A stretch of DNA of 64,000 bases. Source: Embleya scabrispora (GTDB lineage Bacteria > Actinomycetota > Actinomycetes > Streptomycetales > Streptomycetaceae). Of this stretch, positions 37,892 through 46,423 are shown piece after piece; the stretch's first letter is position 1, and the number at the start of each line of letters is the position of its first letter. The notes beneath the pieces are model-generated. The model saw nothing but the letters and a program-made list of their open reading frames with translations, had not been told where the DNA came from and did not search any database. The translations under genes and the position numbers were made by a program. The stretch lies in contig NZ_MWQN01000006.1 of assembly GCF_002024165.1 (NCBI RefSeq), positions 124,001 to 188,000 of the forward strand, in the 5' to 3' direction.

Positions 37892-38596
37892 TCAGCCGTC
37901 GCCGGGTACCACGAGTCCCGATTCGTAGCCGAAGACGACGGCCTGCGCGCGGTCGCGCAACCCGAGCTTGGTCAGCACGCTGCTCACGTGGGTCTTGACG
38001 GTGTGTTCGCTCACGACCAGGACCTCGGCGATCTCCGCGTTGGTCAGGCCCGCGGCGAGCAGGCGCAGGGTGTCGATCTCGCGTGCCGTGAGTTCGCCGA
38101 GGCGGGCGGCGAGGCGGGGCACGGGGCGGCCGGAGCCGGCCAGCGTGTCGATCAGCCTGCGGGTCACGGTCGGCGCGAGCAGCGATTGCCCCGCGGCGAC
38201 CACCCGCACGGCGCGGATCAGGTCGTGGCGGTCCATGTCCTTGAGCAGGAAGCCGCTCGCGCCGGCCTTGAGCGCGTCGTGCACGTACTCGTCGTCGTCG
38301 AACATGGTCAGCACGAGGACCTTCGCCGAGGTCGTGGCGCGGATCCTCGATGTCGCCTCGACCCCGTCGAGGGCGGGCATCCGGATGTCCATCAGCACCA
38401 CGTCGGGGCGCAGGGCCTCGGTCACGCGCACCGCCTCCGCGCCGTCGGCGGCCTCCCCCACGACCTCGATGTCCGGTTCGGCGCCGAGGATCAGCGAGAA
38501 GCCGCCGCGAAACAGTTCCTGGTCGTCGGCGACCACCACCCGCACGACGGCGCCGCCCGTCGATCCCGCCCGGGCCGTTGCCCTGGTCTCGTTCAT
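37892..38596 (-). CDS. NarL/LuxR-type response regulator
   Basis: A 234-residue protein. The receiver (about 18-135) has D24/D25, phosphoacceptor D70 in VVLMDIRMP and GFLLKD with the conserved Lys. A LuxR HTH follows at about 165-230 (LTAREIDTLRLLAAGLTNAE, EHTVKTHVSSVLTKLG). ATG 38596 overlaps the kinase stop by four bases (ATGA), so they form a coupled pair. The Lnt-like gene downstream may be a target. Confidence 0.95.
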   Translation of the reverse strand: MNETRATARAGSTGGAVVRVVVADDQELFRGGFSLILGAEPDIEVVGEAADGAEAVRVTEALRPDVVLMDIRMPALDGVEATSRIRATTSAKVLVLTMFDDDEYVHDALKAGASGFLLKDMDRHDLIRAVRVVAAGQSLLAPTVTRRLIDTLAGSGRPVPRLAARLGELTAREIDTLRLLAAGLTNAEIAEVLVVSEHTVKTHVSSVLTKLGLRDRAQAVVFGYESGLVVPGDG

Positions 38597-39786
38597 GCTC
38601 GTTCTCCCCGTTGCGGGCGCTCCGCTCCGGTGGGGAGCGTCGCGTCCACCGTGAACCCGTTTCCGTCCGGGTTCCTTCCCACGCGCAGTCGACCGCCGCA
38701 GGCCGCGACGCGCTCGCGCATGCCGATGATGCCGTAGCCGGGGGATCCGGTATCGCCGCCGTCGGCGCCGCGTCCGTCGTCGCTCACGGTGACCCGCACG
38801 GCCGACTGCGACCAGCGCAGGTCGACTCGCAGGCGATGCGCGCGCGCGTGCTTGAGGGTGTTGGTGATCGACTCCTGGACGATTCGGTAGGCGGCGAGGC
38901 CGACGTCGCTCGGCACCGGGACGGGGTCGCCGTGTTGTTCGAACGTGGCGTCGAGTCCCGCTCTGCGGACGCGCTCGACCAGGTCGGCGACGGCGTCGAT
39001 CCCGGGCTGGGCGCCCCGGGTCGTGATCTGCTCGTCGACGCGCAGCACGCCGAGGATCTGCCGGAGTTGCCCGACGGCCTCGCGTCCGGTTCGGGAGATG
39101 GCGGCGAAGATGGCCTCCGCGCGTTCGGGGTCGCTGCGGACCACGCCGGGTCCGGCGTCGGCCTGGACGAGCATCAGGCCCACGGAGTGGGTGAGCACGT
39201 CGTGCATGTCCCGCGCGATCCGGGTGCGCTCGCGCGCGGCGGCGGCGAAGCGTTCCTCGTCGAGGCGTCGGGCCCGTTCGTCCAGCGCCTCGATCCGGGC
39301 GCGGCGTGCGCGAGTGCCGTTTCCCAGCGCGAGGGCGGTGGCGAATTCCATACCTGTGTACGCGTAGTAGGGCGTTTCCTCGTGGGCCGCGACGAGGGAC
39401 AGCGCGACGGCCGCGGTGCCGGCCACGAGGGTCGCGGTGCGGCGGGGGGACGGTGCGGAGGCCGCGATGGTGTAGGCGCACACCAGCGCCCCGTACGGGA
39501 GTGGCGGGAGCTGCCGGTCGAGCGCGAGGACGGTGGTGGCCGCGCCCACGACGACGCAGGTGCCGATCGGCGCGCGGCGGCGCCACAGCAGCGGCAGCGC
39601 GGTCGCGACGGCGGCGAACAGGGTCCACCACACGATCGGCGGTGTGACGACGATCGGCAGGACCGCGCCGAGCAGGACCGCGCCGGTGATCGCCGCGTCG
39701 GCCCGGCGAGGCGACACGCCCCCGACGCGCGGATTCGGCACGCGGCGCACCGCGAGTCGTCGGAGGGCCGTCGCCGCACGTTCCAC
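38593..39786 (-). CDS. Two-component sensor histidine kinase (HisKA_3)
   Basis: A 397-residue protein from GTG 39786, with GGGAG 5 bases upstream. The N-terminal 150 residues contain several membrane helices, followed by a coiled segment, the HisKA_3 dimerisation helix with phosphoaccepting His in ERTRIARDMHDVLTHS, and a HATPase (VSDDGRGADGG, GYGIIGMRERV). It pairs with the response regulator at 37892-38596. Such systems often sense envelope stress; the ligand is not evident. Confidence 0.94.
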   Translation of the reverse strand: MERAATALRRLAVRRVPNPRVGGVSPRRADAAITGAVLLGAVLPIVVTPPIVWWTLFAAVATALPLLWRRRAPIGTCVVVGAATTVLALDRQLPPLPYGALVCAYTIAASAPSPRRTATLVAGTAAVALSLVAAHEETPYYAYTGMEFATALALGNGTRARRARIEALDERARRLDEERFAAAARERTRIARDMHDVLTHSVGLMLVQADAGPGVVRSDPERAEAIFAAISRTGREAVGQLRQILGVLRVDEQITTRGAQPGIDAVADLVERVRRAGLDATFEQHGDPVPVPSDVGLAAYRIVQESITNTLKHARAHRLRVDLRWSQSAVRVTVSDDGRGADGGDTGSPGYGIIGMRERVAACGGRLRVGRNPDGNGFTVDATLPTGAERPQRGERA

Positions 39787-40202
39787 ATCGCTCCCGTCGC
39801 CCGCGGTCCGCGTGCCGGAATGTATCGGATCACGGTTTCGGTGTCGCCGCCGTCGTGCGCGCACGGCGTCCGTAGGAGGTGCGCGGAACCCGAGTTCGAC
39901 GCGCCGTCTGTCGGAGTGCTCCTGGACGTCACTGTCCGACGTCCCGCGCGCGACCACCGGACTCGATGACGAGAAGGTCCGGCACCCGGCGAAGACCCCG
40001 CGGCGGCGATCACCGCCCGAACACCCTTTTCCGTGCCCGGTCCACCGCGCCCGCCGCGGCCACGCAAGGCACACGGGATGTAACGAGCGACTCCGGACGC
40101 GGGACGCCGGGGCCAGGATCGTCGAGCGCGTCGAGCGAGGTGGTCACGGCCGGGCACGTGCCGGCCGGTGGCCGTGGTCGACCGCAAGGCGGGGGAACGT
40201 GG
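39787..40202. other. Intergenic stretch
   Basis: About 415 bp between two minus-strand genes. No supported gene; it should hold the promoter of the two-component operon, which I could not locate. Confidence 0.4.
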
Positions 40203-40889
40203 TCAGTCCGGAGCAAGGCGGGCGATGCCGTCCAGCAGCGTTGTCAGTTTACGGGCGAACCAGTTCTCCGGGGGTCCGGTGACGATGCGGGTCATCGCGG
40301 CGTGGACGACCGGGTCGGCGCCGGGGGGAGCGACGGCGAGCAGCGCGCGCCGGCGTTCGGCCGCCTGCTCGGGGCCGGGCGCGGCATCCGTCCCGGAGCC
40401 TTGTCCGGCCAGGAAGAAGAACAGCGCCTGTTCGGCGACCAGATCGGCCGCGAGGATCGCGTCCTCGGCGGCGAACCCTCGTGCGGTGAGCGCCTCGACG
40501 GTGCGGTGGACCCTGGCCCGATACGCGGGCGAGTCCACACTGAGCGACGCGATCTCCCCTGCCAGTCCGCGGTGGTCGGTCAAGAGTGCGAAGTGGCAGT
40601 GTGCGTACGCCTCGAGGTGGCTCCGCCAGTCGCCGTCGCGCCGTTTCGGCCACGCGGCGTGCTCGACGACGTGGTCCATCGCGGCCGCCGCCAGGGCGTC
40701 GCGGGTCGGGAAGTAGCGGTAGAGCGTGGAGTGTCGGACCCCGAGTCGGTCCGCCACCGTCGTCATGGCGAGTCGGTCGAACCCGACGGCCACCGCGGCG
40801 CGCACGATCGCCTCACGGTCGACCCTCGCAGGACGGCCCGCGCTGCGCCGCACACCGTTCGCGGGCCGTTCACGACCGGATTCGGACAC
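40203..40889 (-). CDS. TetR-family repressor
   Basis: A 228-residue protein from GTG 40889, with GAGGAG 8 bases upstream. The HTH is at about residues 22-67 (VAVGFDRLAMTTVADRLGVR, HSTLYRYFPTRDALA), followed by a helical ligand domain. Divergent from the alpha/beta hydrolase gene, with a perfect 13-bp palindrome in the 96-bp gap, so it probably represses both. Confidence 0.92.
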   Translation of the reverse strand: MSESGRERPANGVRRSAGRPARVDREAIVRAAVAVGFDRLAMTTVADRLGVRHSTLYRYFPTRDALAAAAMDHVVEHAAWPKRRDGDWRSHLEAYAHCHFALLTDHRGLAGEIASLSVDSPAYRARVHRTVEALTARGFAAEDAILAADLVAEQALFFFLAGQGSGTDAAPGPEQAAERRRALLAVAPPGADPVVHAAMTRIVTGPPENWFARKLTTLLDGIARLAPD

Positions 40890-40951
40890 GATACGGACTC
40901 CTCTTCCCGGCAGGGTCTCCACTTCCCGGAAACGCCACTCGGCGATAATAA

Positions 40952-40964
40952 TGACACGGTGTCA
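40952..40964. promoter_or_regulatory. TetR operator palindrome
   Basis: TGACAC-G-GTGTCA, perfectly symmetric, between the divergent TetR and hydrolase genes and 22 bp before the hydrolase start. An AT-rich GATAATAAT lies directly beside it and may be a -10 region. Confidence 0.7.
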
Positions 40965-40985
40965 CTAATAGGAAGGGCGTCACCC

Positions 40986-41813
40986 ATGGAGGAGTTCACC
41001 TACCACGGACACGACGGCGGCCGTCTGTACTCCGTGGCCCTCGGCGCCGGCCCCGCCCTCGTGGGCCTGCACGGCGGCGGACCCGATCACCACAGCCTCC
41101 TGCCGCTGGCCGAGCGACTCGCCGACCGCCACCGGGTGCTGCTGCCGGACATCCGCGGCTACGGCCGTTCCATCTGCCGGGACCCGGACGCGCACACCTG
41201 GGACCGGTACACCGACGACGTGTTCCGCCTGCTCGACGACCGGGACGTCCAAGCGGCGGTTCTGGTCGGCACCGGCCTCGGCGCGACCGTGAGCCTGCGT
41301 GCGGCCCTGGCACGCCCCGAGCGCGTGATCGCCGTGGTGGCGATCTCGCTCGAGGACATCGAGGACGACACCGCCAAGGCCGAAGAGAGGGCGATGCTCG
41401 ACGCGTTCGCGCACCGTGCGCGAACATCCGGCGTCGAGGCGGCATGGGCACCCCTGCTCCCCGTGTTCCCCCCACTCATCCGTGCCCTGGTACGGGACGG
41501 CATGCCCCGCGCCGACGCCCGCAGCATCGCCGCGGCCGCCGCCATCGGACGCGATCGTGCCTTCCGCCACGTCGACGAACTCGGCGCCATCCGAACCCCC
41601 GTGCTGATCATCCCGGGCGGCGACGCCCGCCATCCGTCCACCCTCGCCGTCCGGGCCGCGCGCGTCATGCCCGCCGGCACCGTGTCCACCGCCCGCCCGT
41701 TCGGCACCCTGCACACCGCCGAAGACCTCGCGAAGCAGTACGCCGACCACATCCACGACTTCGCCGCGGCCGCGTCGCCGCATCGAAAGGACCCGCTCGA
41801 TCCGGTCGGGTGA
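40986..41813 (+). CDS. Alpha/beta-hydrolase fold protein with Thr at the nucleophile position
   Basis: A 275-residue protein from ATG 40986 (AGGAAGGG upstream). The fold is clear: LVGLHGGGPDHHS (oxyanion HGGG), LLPDIRGYGRS, VLVGTGLGATVSLRAAL at the nucleophile elbow, VLIIPGGDARHPS for the acid region and GTLHTAEDLA for the His. The expected GxSxG is GTGLG, with T96 at the Ser place, so it may be inactive, atypical or a binding protein. Divergent from a TetR gene that probably controls it. Confidence 0.9.
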   Translation: MEEFTYHGHDGGRLYSVALGAGPALVGLHGGGPDHHSLLPLAERLADRHRVLLPDIRGYGRSICRDPDAHTWDRYTDDVFRLLDDRDVQAAVLVGTGLGATVSLRAALARPERVIAVVAISLEDIEDDTAKAEERAMLDAFAHRARTSGVEAAWAPLLPVFPPLIRALVRDGMPRADARSIAAAAAIGRDRAFRHVDELGAIRTPVLIIPGGDARHPSTLAVRAARVMPAGTVSTARPFGTLHTAEDLAKQYADHIHDFAAAASPHRKDPLDPVG

Positions 41814-42573
41814 CGCGCCGCCTCCACACGCCGGCGGACGGACGCCGAGACCGGCGCGCGTATCGACGTCCCGCTCCTGCGGCCCGAACAGGCGCGGGAC
41901 GCGACGCGGACGCCGGTCCTCCTCGGGGTGCGTCGCCCTGTGCCCGCGATGGAGTTCGCGAACGCGGCGTGGCGGCGCTCGCGTGCCTCCGGAGCCCGGG
42001 CCCGTTCCGTGTCGTCCTGGTGCGACGAACAGGCCACCGGGTCCGCCGGGCTTACGTACTGTCGGGGCCCTTCGGCCGCGCGGCGGGCGCACGGACGCCC
42101 GGATCCCGTGGGGCGCGGACTCGTCTCGGTGCCCCATCCCTCCTCGGCGCCCCGGGGCGGGAAGACCTGGCGGGCCCAGCCTCGGGCTGCTCGCGGACGA
42201 CCGTCCACGGGGATCGGACGCGGAGATCATCGGCTCGGTGTCGGGCCCATCGGCAACGCCGGGCGACGATCGACACATGTGGTCCGGACCGGGGCGTGTC
42301 ACCCGCTCGCGCGTGGGGCGAACGCGCGAAGACACCACCCGGGCCCGGACGCGTCACCCCGGTACCCGGGAACACGCCCGCCCGTCCGGCTCCCCGGGGC
42401 GCCAAGGATCCCGACTCCGCTCGCGCGGGTCCCGCACCGCGGGGGACGACGGTTTCGGACCGGACCGGCGTATCACCGACCGCCCGCCGGAGCATGTCGG
42501 CGGCATCATGCTCGAGTCGCACGAGAATCGCGCGACGCGCGAGCCGATCGCGCGGGACCGCGGGCGGGTGCCG
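41814..42573. other. Intergenic region, possible decayed coding
   Basis: About 760 bp. A plus frame at 41840-41960 (ETGARIDVPLLRPEQARD) is gene-like, but nothing continues in one frame or has a start. No gene called. Confidence 0.4.
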
Positions 42574-42602
42574 TTGACAATTCCAATACGGTCGTCCATA
42601 TT
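42574..42602 (+). promoter_or_regulatory. Promoter of the TetR gene, near-leaderless
   Basis: TTGACA (42574-42579), 17-bp spacer and CATATT (42597-42602). The ATG is 6 bases after the -10, so the mRNA is probably leaderless. CAATA/TATTG inverted arms (42584-42603) overlap the promoter and may be the autoregulatory operator. Confidence 0.6.
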
Positions 42603-42608
42603 GATATC

Positions 42609-43205
42609 ATGGCAAGACCATCCAAGAAGACGCAACTTCTGGCCGGCGGTACCGAGACGGTGCGACGACTGGGCCTGACAGGGGCGAGCGTGCGCGACAT
42701 CACCACCGGCGCCGGGGTTCCGTTGGGTTCGTTCTCCAATCACTTCGCCTCCAAGGAGGCATTCGGCCTGGAGGTGCTCGACGGCTACTTCGGCGACGTG
42801 CTGACCATCGTCGCGACGACGCTGGAGGACGAGACCCGGCCGCCCCTGGAACGCCTGCGGGCCTACTTCGACGCGGTCACCGCCCGCCTGGAAAACCGCG
42901 GCTGGCGCGACGGGTGCCTGATCGGCAACACCAGCCTGGATTCCACCGAACACAGCGAACTCCTGCGCAACCGCATCGCGGAATACTTCGCGCGCTGGCG
43001 CGAACCCTTCGCCCGCTGCCTCGAGGACGCCGTCGCGGCCGGCGACGTCCGACCCACCGTGCCGGTCCTCGACCTCGCCGACTTCCTGCTGGCGTCGTGG
43101 CACGGCGCCATCCTGCGGATGAAGGTCGAACGCGACCCGGAACCCCTGGAGCGATTCAAGGCGGTCGTCTTTACCACCGTGCTCGCACCGCGACCCGACC
43201 GCTGA
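42609..43205 (+). CDS. TetR-family regulator upstream of haloalkane dehalogenase
   Basis: A 198-residue protein. HTH at about 10-55 (VRRLGLTGASVRDITTGAGV, PLGSFSNHFASKEAFGLEVL) and a TetR_C-type ligand domain (DGCLIGNTSLDSTEHSELLR). No ribosome site precedes the ATG, consistent with a leaderless transcript. The dehalogenase follows 97 bp later on the same strand, probably the regulated gene or operon partner. Confidence 0.93.
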   Translation: MARPSKKTQLLAGGTETVRRLGLTGASVRDITTGAGVPLGSFSNHFASKEAFGLEVLDGYFGDVLTIVATTLEDETRPPLERLRAYFDAVTARLENRGWRDGCLIGNTSLDSTEHSELLRNRIAEYFARWREPFARCLEDAVAAGDVRPTVPVLDLADFLLASWHGAILRMKVERDPEPLERFKAVVFTTVLAPRPDR

Positions 43206-43302
43206 GCCCGCCCCTCGATCCCCGCACGCCTCGACCACGTCCCGACCCGCAGGGCGAACGCACCGCCTCCCGCACCTGTTCGCGCTCGAAAGGACATCTG
43301 CC

Positions 43303-44211
43303 ATGACGGACACCCGCACCCGCACGCCCCTCGGCATCCCCGTCGACGACACCCACCCGCGATCCGCGGTGAGCGTGCTCGATGCCCGGATGGTTTACGT
43401 CGACACCGGATCCGACGACGAGACCACCGCCCCGGTGGTCTTCCTGCACGGGAACCCGACCTCGTCGTACCTGTGGCGCAACGTGATCCCCCACGTCGCC
43501 GGCGATCGACGCTGCCTGGCCCCGGACCTGGTCGGCATGGGCGACTCGGACCCCGCCCCCGACGGCGCCTACCGCTTCACCGACCACTCCCGCCGACTCG
43601 ACGCCTGGTTCGACGCCGTACTGCCCACCGGCCCGGTGACTCTCGTCCTGCACGACTGGGGCTCGGCACTGGGGTTCGACTGGGCGCGCCGACACGCCGA
43701 CCGGATCGAAGGGATCGCCTACATGGAGGCGATCGTCCAACCCCGCCTGTGGTCCGACTTCCCCGCCGGCCGCGACGCGCTGTTTCGCGCGATGCGCTCC
43801 GAGGACGGTGAAAAGATGATCATGGACGACAACTTCTTCATCGAGACCGTCCTGCCCAAGAGCGTCCTGCGCCCGCTCGACGAACGCGAGATGGACGCCT
43901 ATCGGGCGCCGTTCCGAACTCCCGCCTCCCGCAGGCCCACCCTGGTGTTCCCGCGCGAACTCCCCATCGACGGAACGCCCGCCGACGTCGCACGCGTCGT
44001 CGACGACTACGGACGCTGGCTCGCCCACAGCCCGATCCCCAAGCTCCTGATCTCGGCACAGCCCGGCGCGATCCTCGTCGGCCGCGCCCTCGAATTCGCC
44101 CGGACCTGGCCCAACCAGACCGAGGTCGCCGTATGTGGCATCCACTACGTCCAAGAAGACTCCCCCCACGAGATCGGCTCCGCCGTGCGCGACTTCGTCC
44201 GGCGCCTCTGA
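43303..44211 (+). CDS. Haloalkane dehalogenase
   Basis: A 302-residue alpha/beta hydrolase matching the LinB/DhaA group: HGNPTSSYLWRN with halide-binding N51, nucleophile D118 and W119 in LHDWGSALG, acid E142, and catalytic H281 in IHYVQEDSPHEIG. These enzymes split carbon-halogen bonds hydrolytically to alcohols. GAAAGGA lies 9 bases before the ATG. No signal peptide, so cytosolic. Physiological substrate unknown. Controlled probably by the upstream TetR. Confidence 0.94.
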   Translation: MTDTRTRTPLGIPVDDTHPRSAVSVLDARMVYVDTGSDDETTAPVVFLHGNPTSSYLWRNVIPHVAGDRRCLAPDLVGMGDSDPAPDGAYRFTDHSRRLDAWFDAVLPTGPVTLVLHDWGSALGFDWARRHADRIEGIAYMEAIVQPRLWSDFPAGRDALFRAMRSEDGEKMIMDDNFFIETVLPKSVLRPLDEREMDAYRAPFRTPASRRPTLVFPRELPIDGTPADVARVVDDYGRWLAHSPIPKLLISAQPGAILVGRALEFARTWPNQTEVAVCGIHYVQEDSPHEIGSAVRDFVRRL

Positions 44212-44309
44212 ACGCCGTGCGCGCGCGTCCCGACTCCGGGGACGCGCGGGGGCACGGGCGCACCCGGGCGATCGACGGCGTCCTTCGGTTGTGATGGCCA
44301 CGCAAGAGG

Positions 44310-44486
44310 TCAGCGGTGGGTGATCCACCACATGAGCCAGGTTCCGGCAGCGGTACCGATACCGGTGGCCACGCCGCGCGCGGCGGTCGCGGTCAGGACT
44401 CGGCCGGCACGGGCCGGACGGGCCCGCGATGTCGCGGTGGGCGAGGCGGTGGGGCGTTCGTGCGTGCCGGGGGCGGTGGTGGTCAT
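44310..44486 (-). CDS. Small C-terminal-helix membrane protein
   Basis: A 58-residue frame from ATG 44486: a Thr/Ala/Pro/Arg-rich first half (HERPTASPTATSRARP) and one C-terminal hydrophobic helix (GVATGIGTAAGTWLMWWI). No clear ribosome site, no known family. Convergent with the dehalogenase. Confidence 0.45.
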   Translation of the reverse strand: MTTTAPGTHERPTASPTATSRARPARAGRVLTATAARGVATGIGTAAGTWLMWWITHR

Positions 44487-44897
44487 ATCTGTGTCCCGAG
44501 GATGCGCGGTGGATGGATGGGCGGTTGAGGTGCCGCCTTGTTCCAGCGTGGCCGTGTCGGGGGTGTGCGAGCCGTGCGGGCACACGGGAGTCGGACGGGA
44601 ATGGCACATATTCCACACGAGGCCTGTCGTGGGCGGATCGCCGTTTCGCCTGCCCAGGGCACGTGCGACGTACGAGACTTGGCGAAAATTGGCGGACGGG
44701 TGCGTGGGGGCGTGGATGGCGATCGGGATGCCGGACCAACGACGGTTGCCAGCGGGTGCGCGGCGGGAGTTGGTGATCGAGTTACACGCCCTGTATACGG
44801 CTGGCACGAACCCGAAGCCGCGCTCGCGTCTCCGAGCGAACTGCACGAGCTCCGGGAATTTCGTCGCCCGACGCTACACATCGAGAGCCGAGAGCCC
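44487..44897. other. Intergenic stretch
   Basis: About 410 bp; frames on both strands are unsupported. Nothing I can name. Confidence 0.4.
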
Positions 44898-45476
44898 TCA
44901 GCCCCCGACGTAGGTCAGCTCCACGTCGATACCGGCCAACAGGAGCTCGCGGGCGGACTCCAGGGCCAAGCAGCCGCTCAGCCAGCGCCCGCTGAGGCCC
45001 TCGACCAGGGAGGTCATCCGCTGGGCGGCGGCATGCGCGGCGGCGACCGTGGCGTCGGGCACAGCCTGCCCGATGAGCGCGGCGATCTCCTCGCTCCACA
45101 ACTCGACGGCGTCGGCCAGGCTGCCGCGCAGAGTGTCGTCGAACATCGCGCTGGCGCGCAGCTCGCCCCACGCGGTGCTGTTCTCGCGCACCTCGGGGAT
45201 GTCCTGAAACTCCAGCAGCAAGGTCTGCTCGAGGACCTTCCGGGGCGTGTCGGCACCGGACTCGGCCACTCGCTCGCTCGTGTACGCGCCGGCCCGGTCG
45301 CTGATGAAGCCCAGCGTCGCACGCAGGATCCCGTCGCGATCCTTGAAGTGGTAGTAGATGAGCCCGGTCGAAACACCGGCCTCCGCTGCCAGCTCCTCCA
45401 CGCGCAGTCCGCGCACGCCCTTGCGGGCGATCTCACGGGCGGCGGCTTTCATGATCACAGTTCGACGGTCGGCCAC
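44898..45476 (-). CDS. TetR-family regulator 1 of a divergent paralogous pair
   Basis: A 192-residue protein from GTG 45476. HTH MKAAAREIARKGVRGLRVEE, LAAEAGVSTGLIYYHFKDRD, then a helical ligand domain (ENSTAWGELRASAMFDDTL). It is clearly paralogous to the divergent gene at 45642-46247, including the DIPEVRENSTAWGE and EGLS.RWL motifs and almost the same recognition helix. A palindrome lies between them. It probably regulates the agmatine deiminase genes to the right. Confidence 0.92.
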   Translation of the reverse strand: MADRRTVIMKAAAREIARKGVRGLRVEELAAEAGVSTGLIYYHFKDRDGILRATLGFISDRAGAYTSERVAESGADTPRKVLEQTLLLEFQDIPEVRENSTAWGELRASAMFDDTLRGSLADAVELWSEEIAALIGQAVPDATVAAAHAAAQRMTSLVEGLSGRWLSGCLALESARELLLAGIDVELTYVGG

Positions 45477-45576
45477 GACCCGACACTCTAGCCCCAACGG
45501 GCTCGCAGCCCCGAGGGGCCGCAGACGTCCGCCCTGCCCGCCGTTGTCCTCGCGATGCCTGCCCAACGCTAGACTG

Positions 45577-45590
45577 ACTGAACATTCAGT
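45577..45590. promoter_or_regulatory. TetR operator, site 1 (between divergent TetR genes)
   Basis: ACTGAA-CA-TTCAGT, perfectly symmetric, extended GACTGAACATTCAGTTCA. On the minus strand it lies between TTGAAC and TAGCGT (17-bp spacing), a likely promoter for the minus-strand TetR. Nearly the same sequence recurs at 46243 and a variant at 50323. Confidence 0.75.
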
Positions 45591-45641
45591 TCAATCTCGT
45601 CTAGTGCAAGGGGTCGGCGTCGACCCCGATGGGGTGCCACG

Positions 45642-46247
45642 GTGTCTTCTCGCCGCCGATTGTCGATCCTGGAAACGACCGCTCGGCTCATAGCCCGCAA
45701 CGGCATACGCGGTCTACGGGTCGAGGAACTCGCGGCCGAGGCCGGCGTCTCGGTCGGCCTCGTCTACTACCACTTCGGCGACCGGTCCGGACTGATCCGG
45801 CACACCTGGGAGTTCATCAACGAGCGCGCCGAACGCTACACCGCCTCGGACGTCGACCCCGCCGTGGATCCGCGCGGCCACCTGGAGGACATGCTGCTGG
45901 CAGAACTGCAGGACGTCCCCGAGGTCGTGGAGAACAGCACCGCCTGGGGAGAGTTCCGCGCCGGCGCGATGTTCGCGGCGGAGCTCGGGCCGTCCGTGCG
46001 CGAGGCCCTGGACCGCTGGGTGGCCGACGCGGCCGAGCTGATCCGCGGCGCCCAGTCCCTCGGCGACGCATCCGCCGACACCTCGGCACTCGACGCAGCC
46101 GAGCGGCTGACCGCCCTCATCGAGGGCCTCAGCGAGCGCTGGCTGACCGGCGCACTGCCCGTGGAGCGGGCGCGCGACCTGCTGCGCGGCGCCCTGGACC
46201 TGGAGCTCGGACGCCGGGAACGTCAGCCCGCCACAGTGTCTGACTGA
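45642..46247 (+). CDS. TetR-family regulator 2 of a divergent paralogous pair
   Basis: A 201-residue protein from GTG 45642. HTH ETTARLIARNGIRGLRVEEL, AAEAGVSVGLVYYHFGDRSG, and a ligand domain paralogous to the divergent regulator (VPEVVENSTAWGEFRAGAMF). The stop codon overlaps a second copy of the operator. With the paralog it may read two related ligands through one operator type. Confidence 0.93.
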   Translation: MSSRRRLSILETTARLIARNGIRGLRVEELAAEAGVSVGLVYYHFGDRSGLIRHTWEFINERAERYTASDVDPAVDPRGHLEDMLLAELQDVPEVVENSTAWGEFRAGAMFAAELGPSVREALDRWVADAAELIRGAQSLGDASADTSALDAAERLTALIEGLSERWLTGALPVERARDLLRGALDLELGRRERQPATVSD

Positions 46248-46256
46248 AATTTCAGT
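46243..46256. promoter_or_regulatory. TetR operator, site 2 (before the agmatine deiminase relic)
   Basis: ACTGAA-AT-TTCAGT, perfectly symmetric; the extended form differs from site 1 only in the two central bases. It overlaps the end of the TetR gene and lies about 170 bp before the deiminase relic. Confidence 0.75.
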
Positions 46257-46423
46257 TCAGGTCACGGTGGGGCTGCGTTGGCGCGGGCACGCACTCGGCA
46301 ACGCCTGTCCGTGCCCATGCCCCACCCTGGGAGTGCGACCGGCCACCGCCGCGCGCGGTCTCCCGCGCACCCTCAGCGCAAGCCGCGAACAGCGCGGGCG
46401 CACGACCACATAGAGGTATCCCC

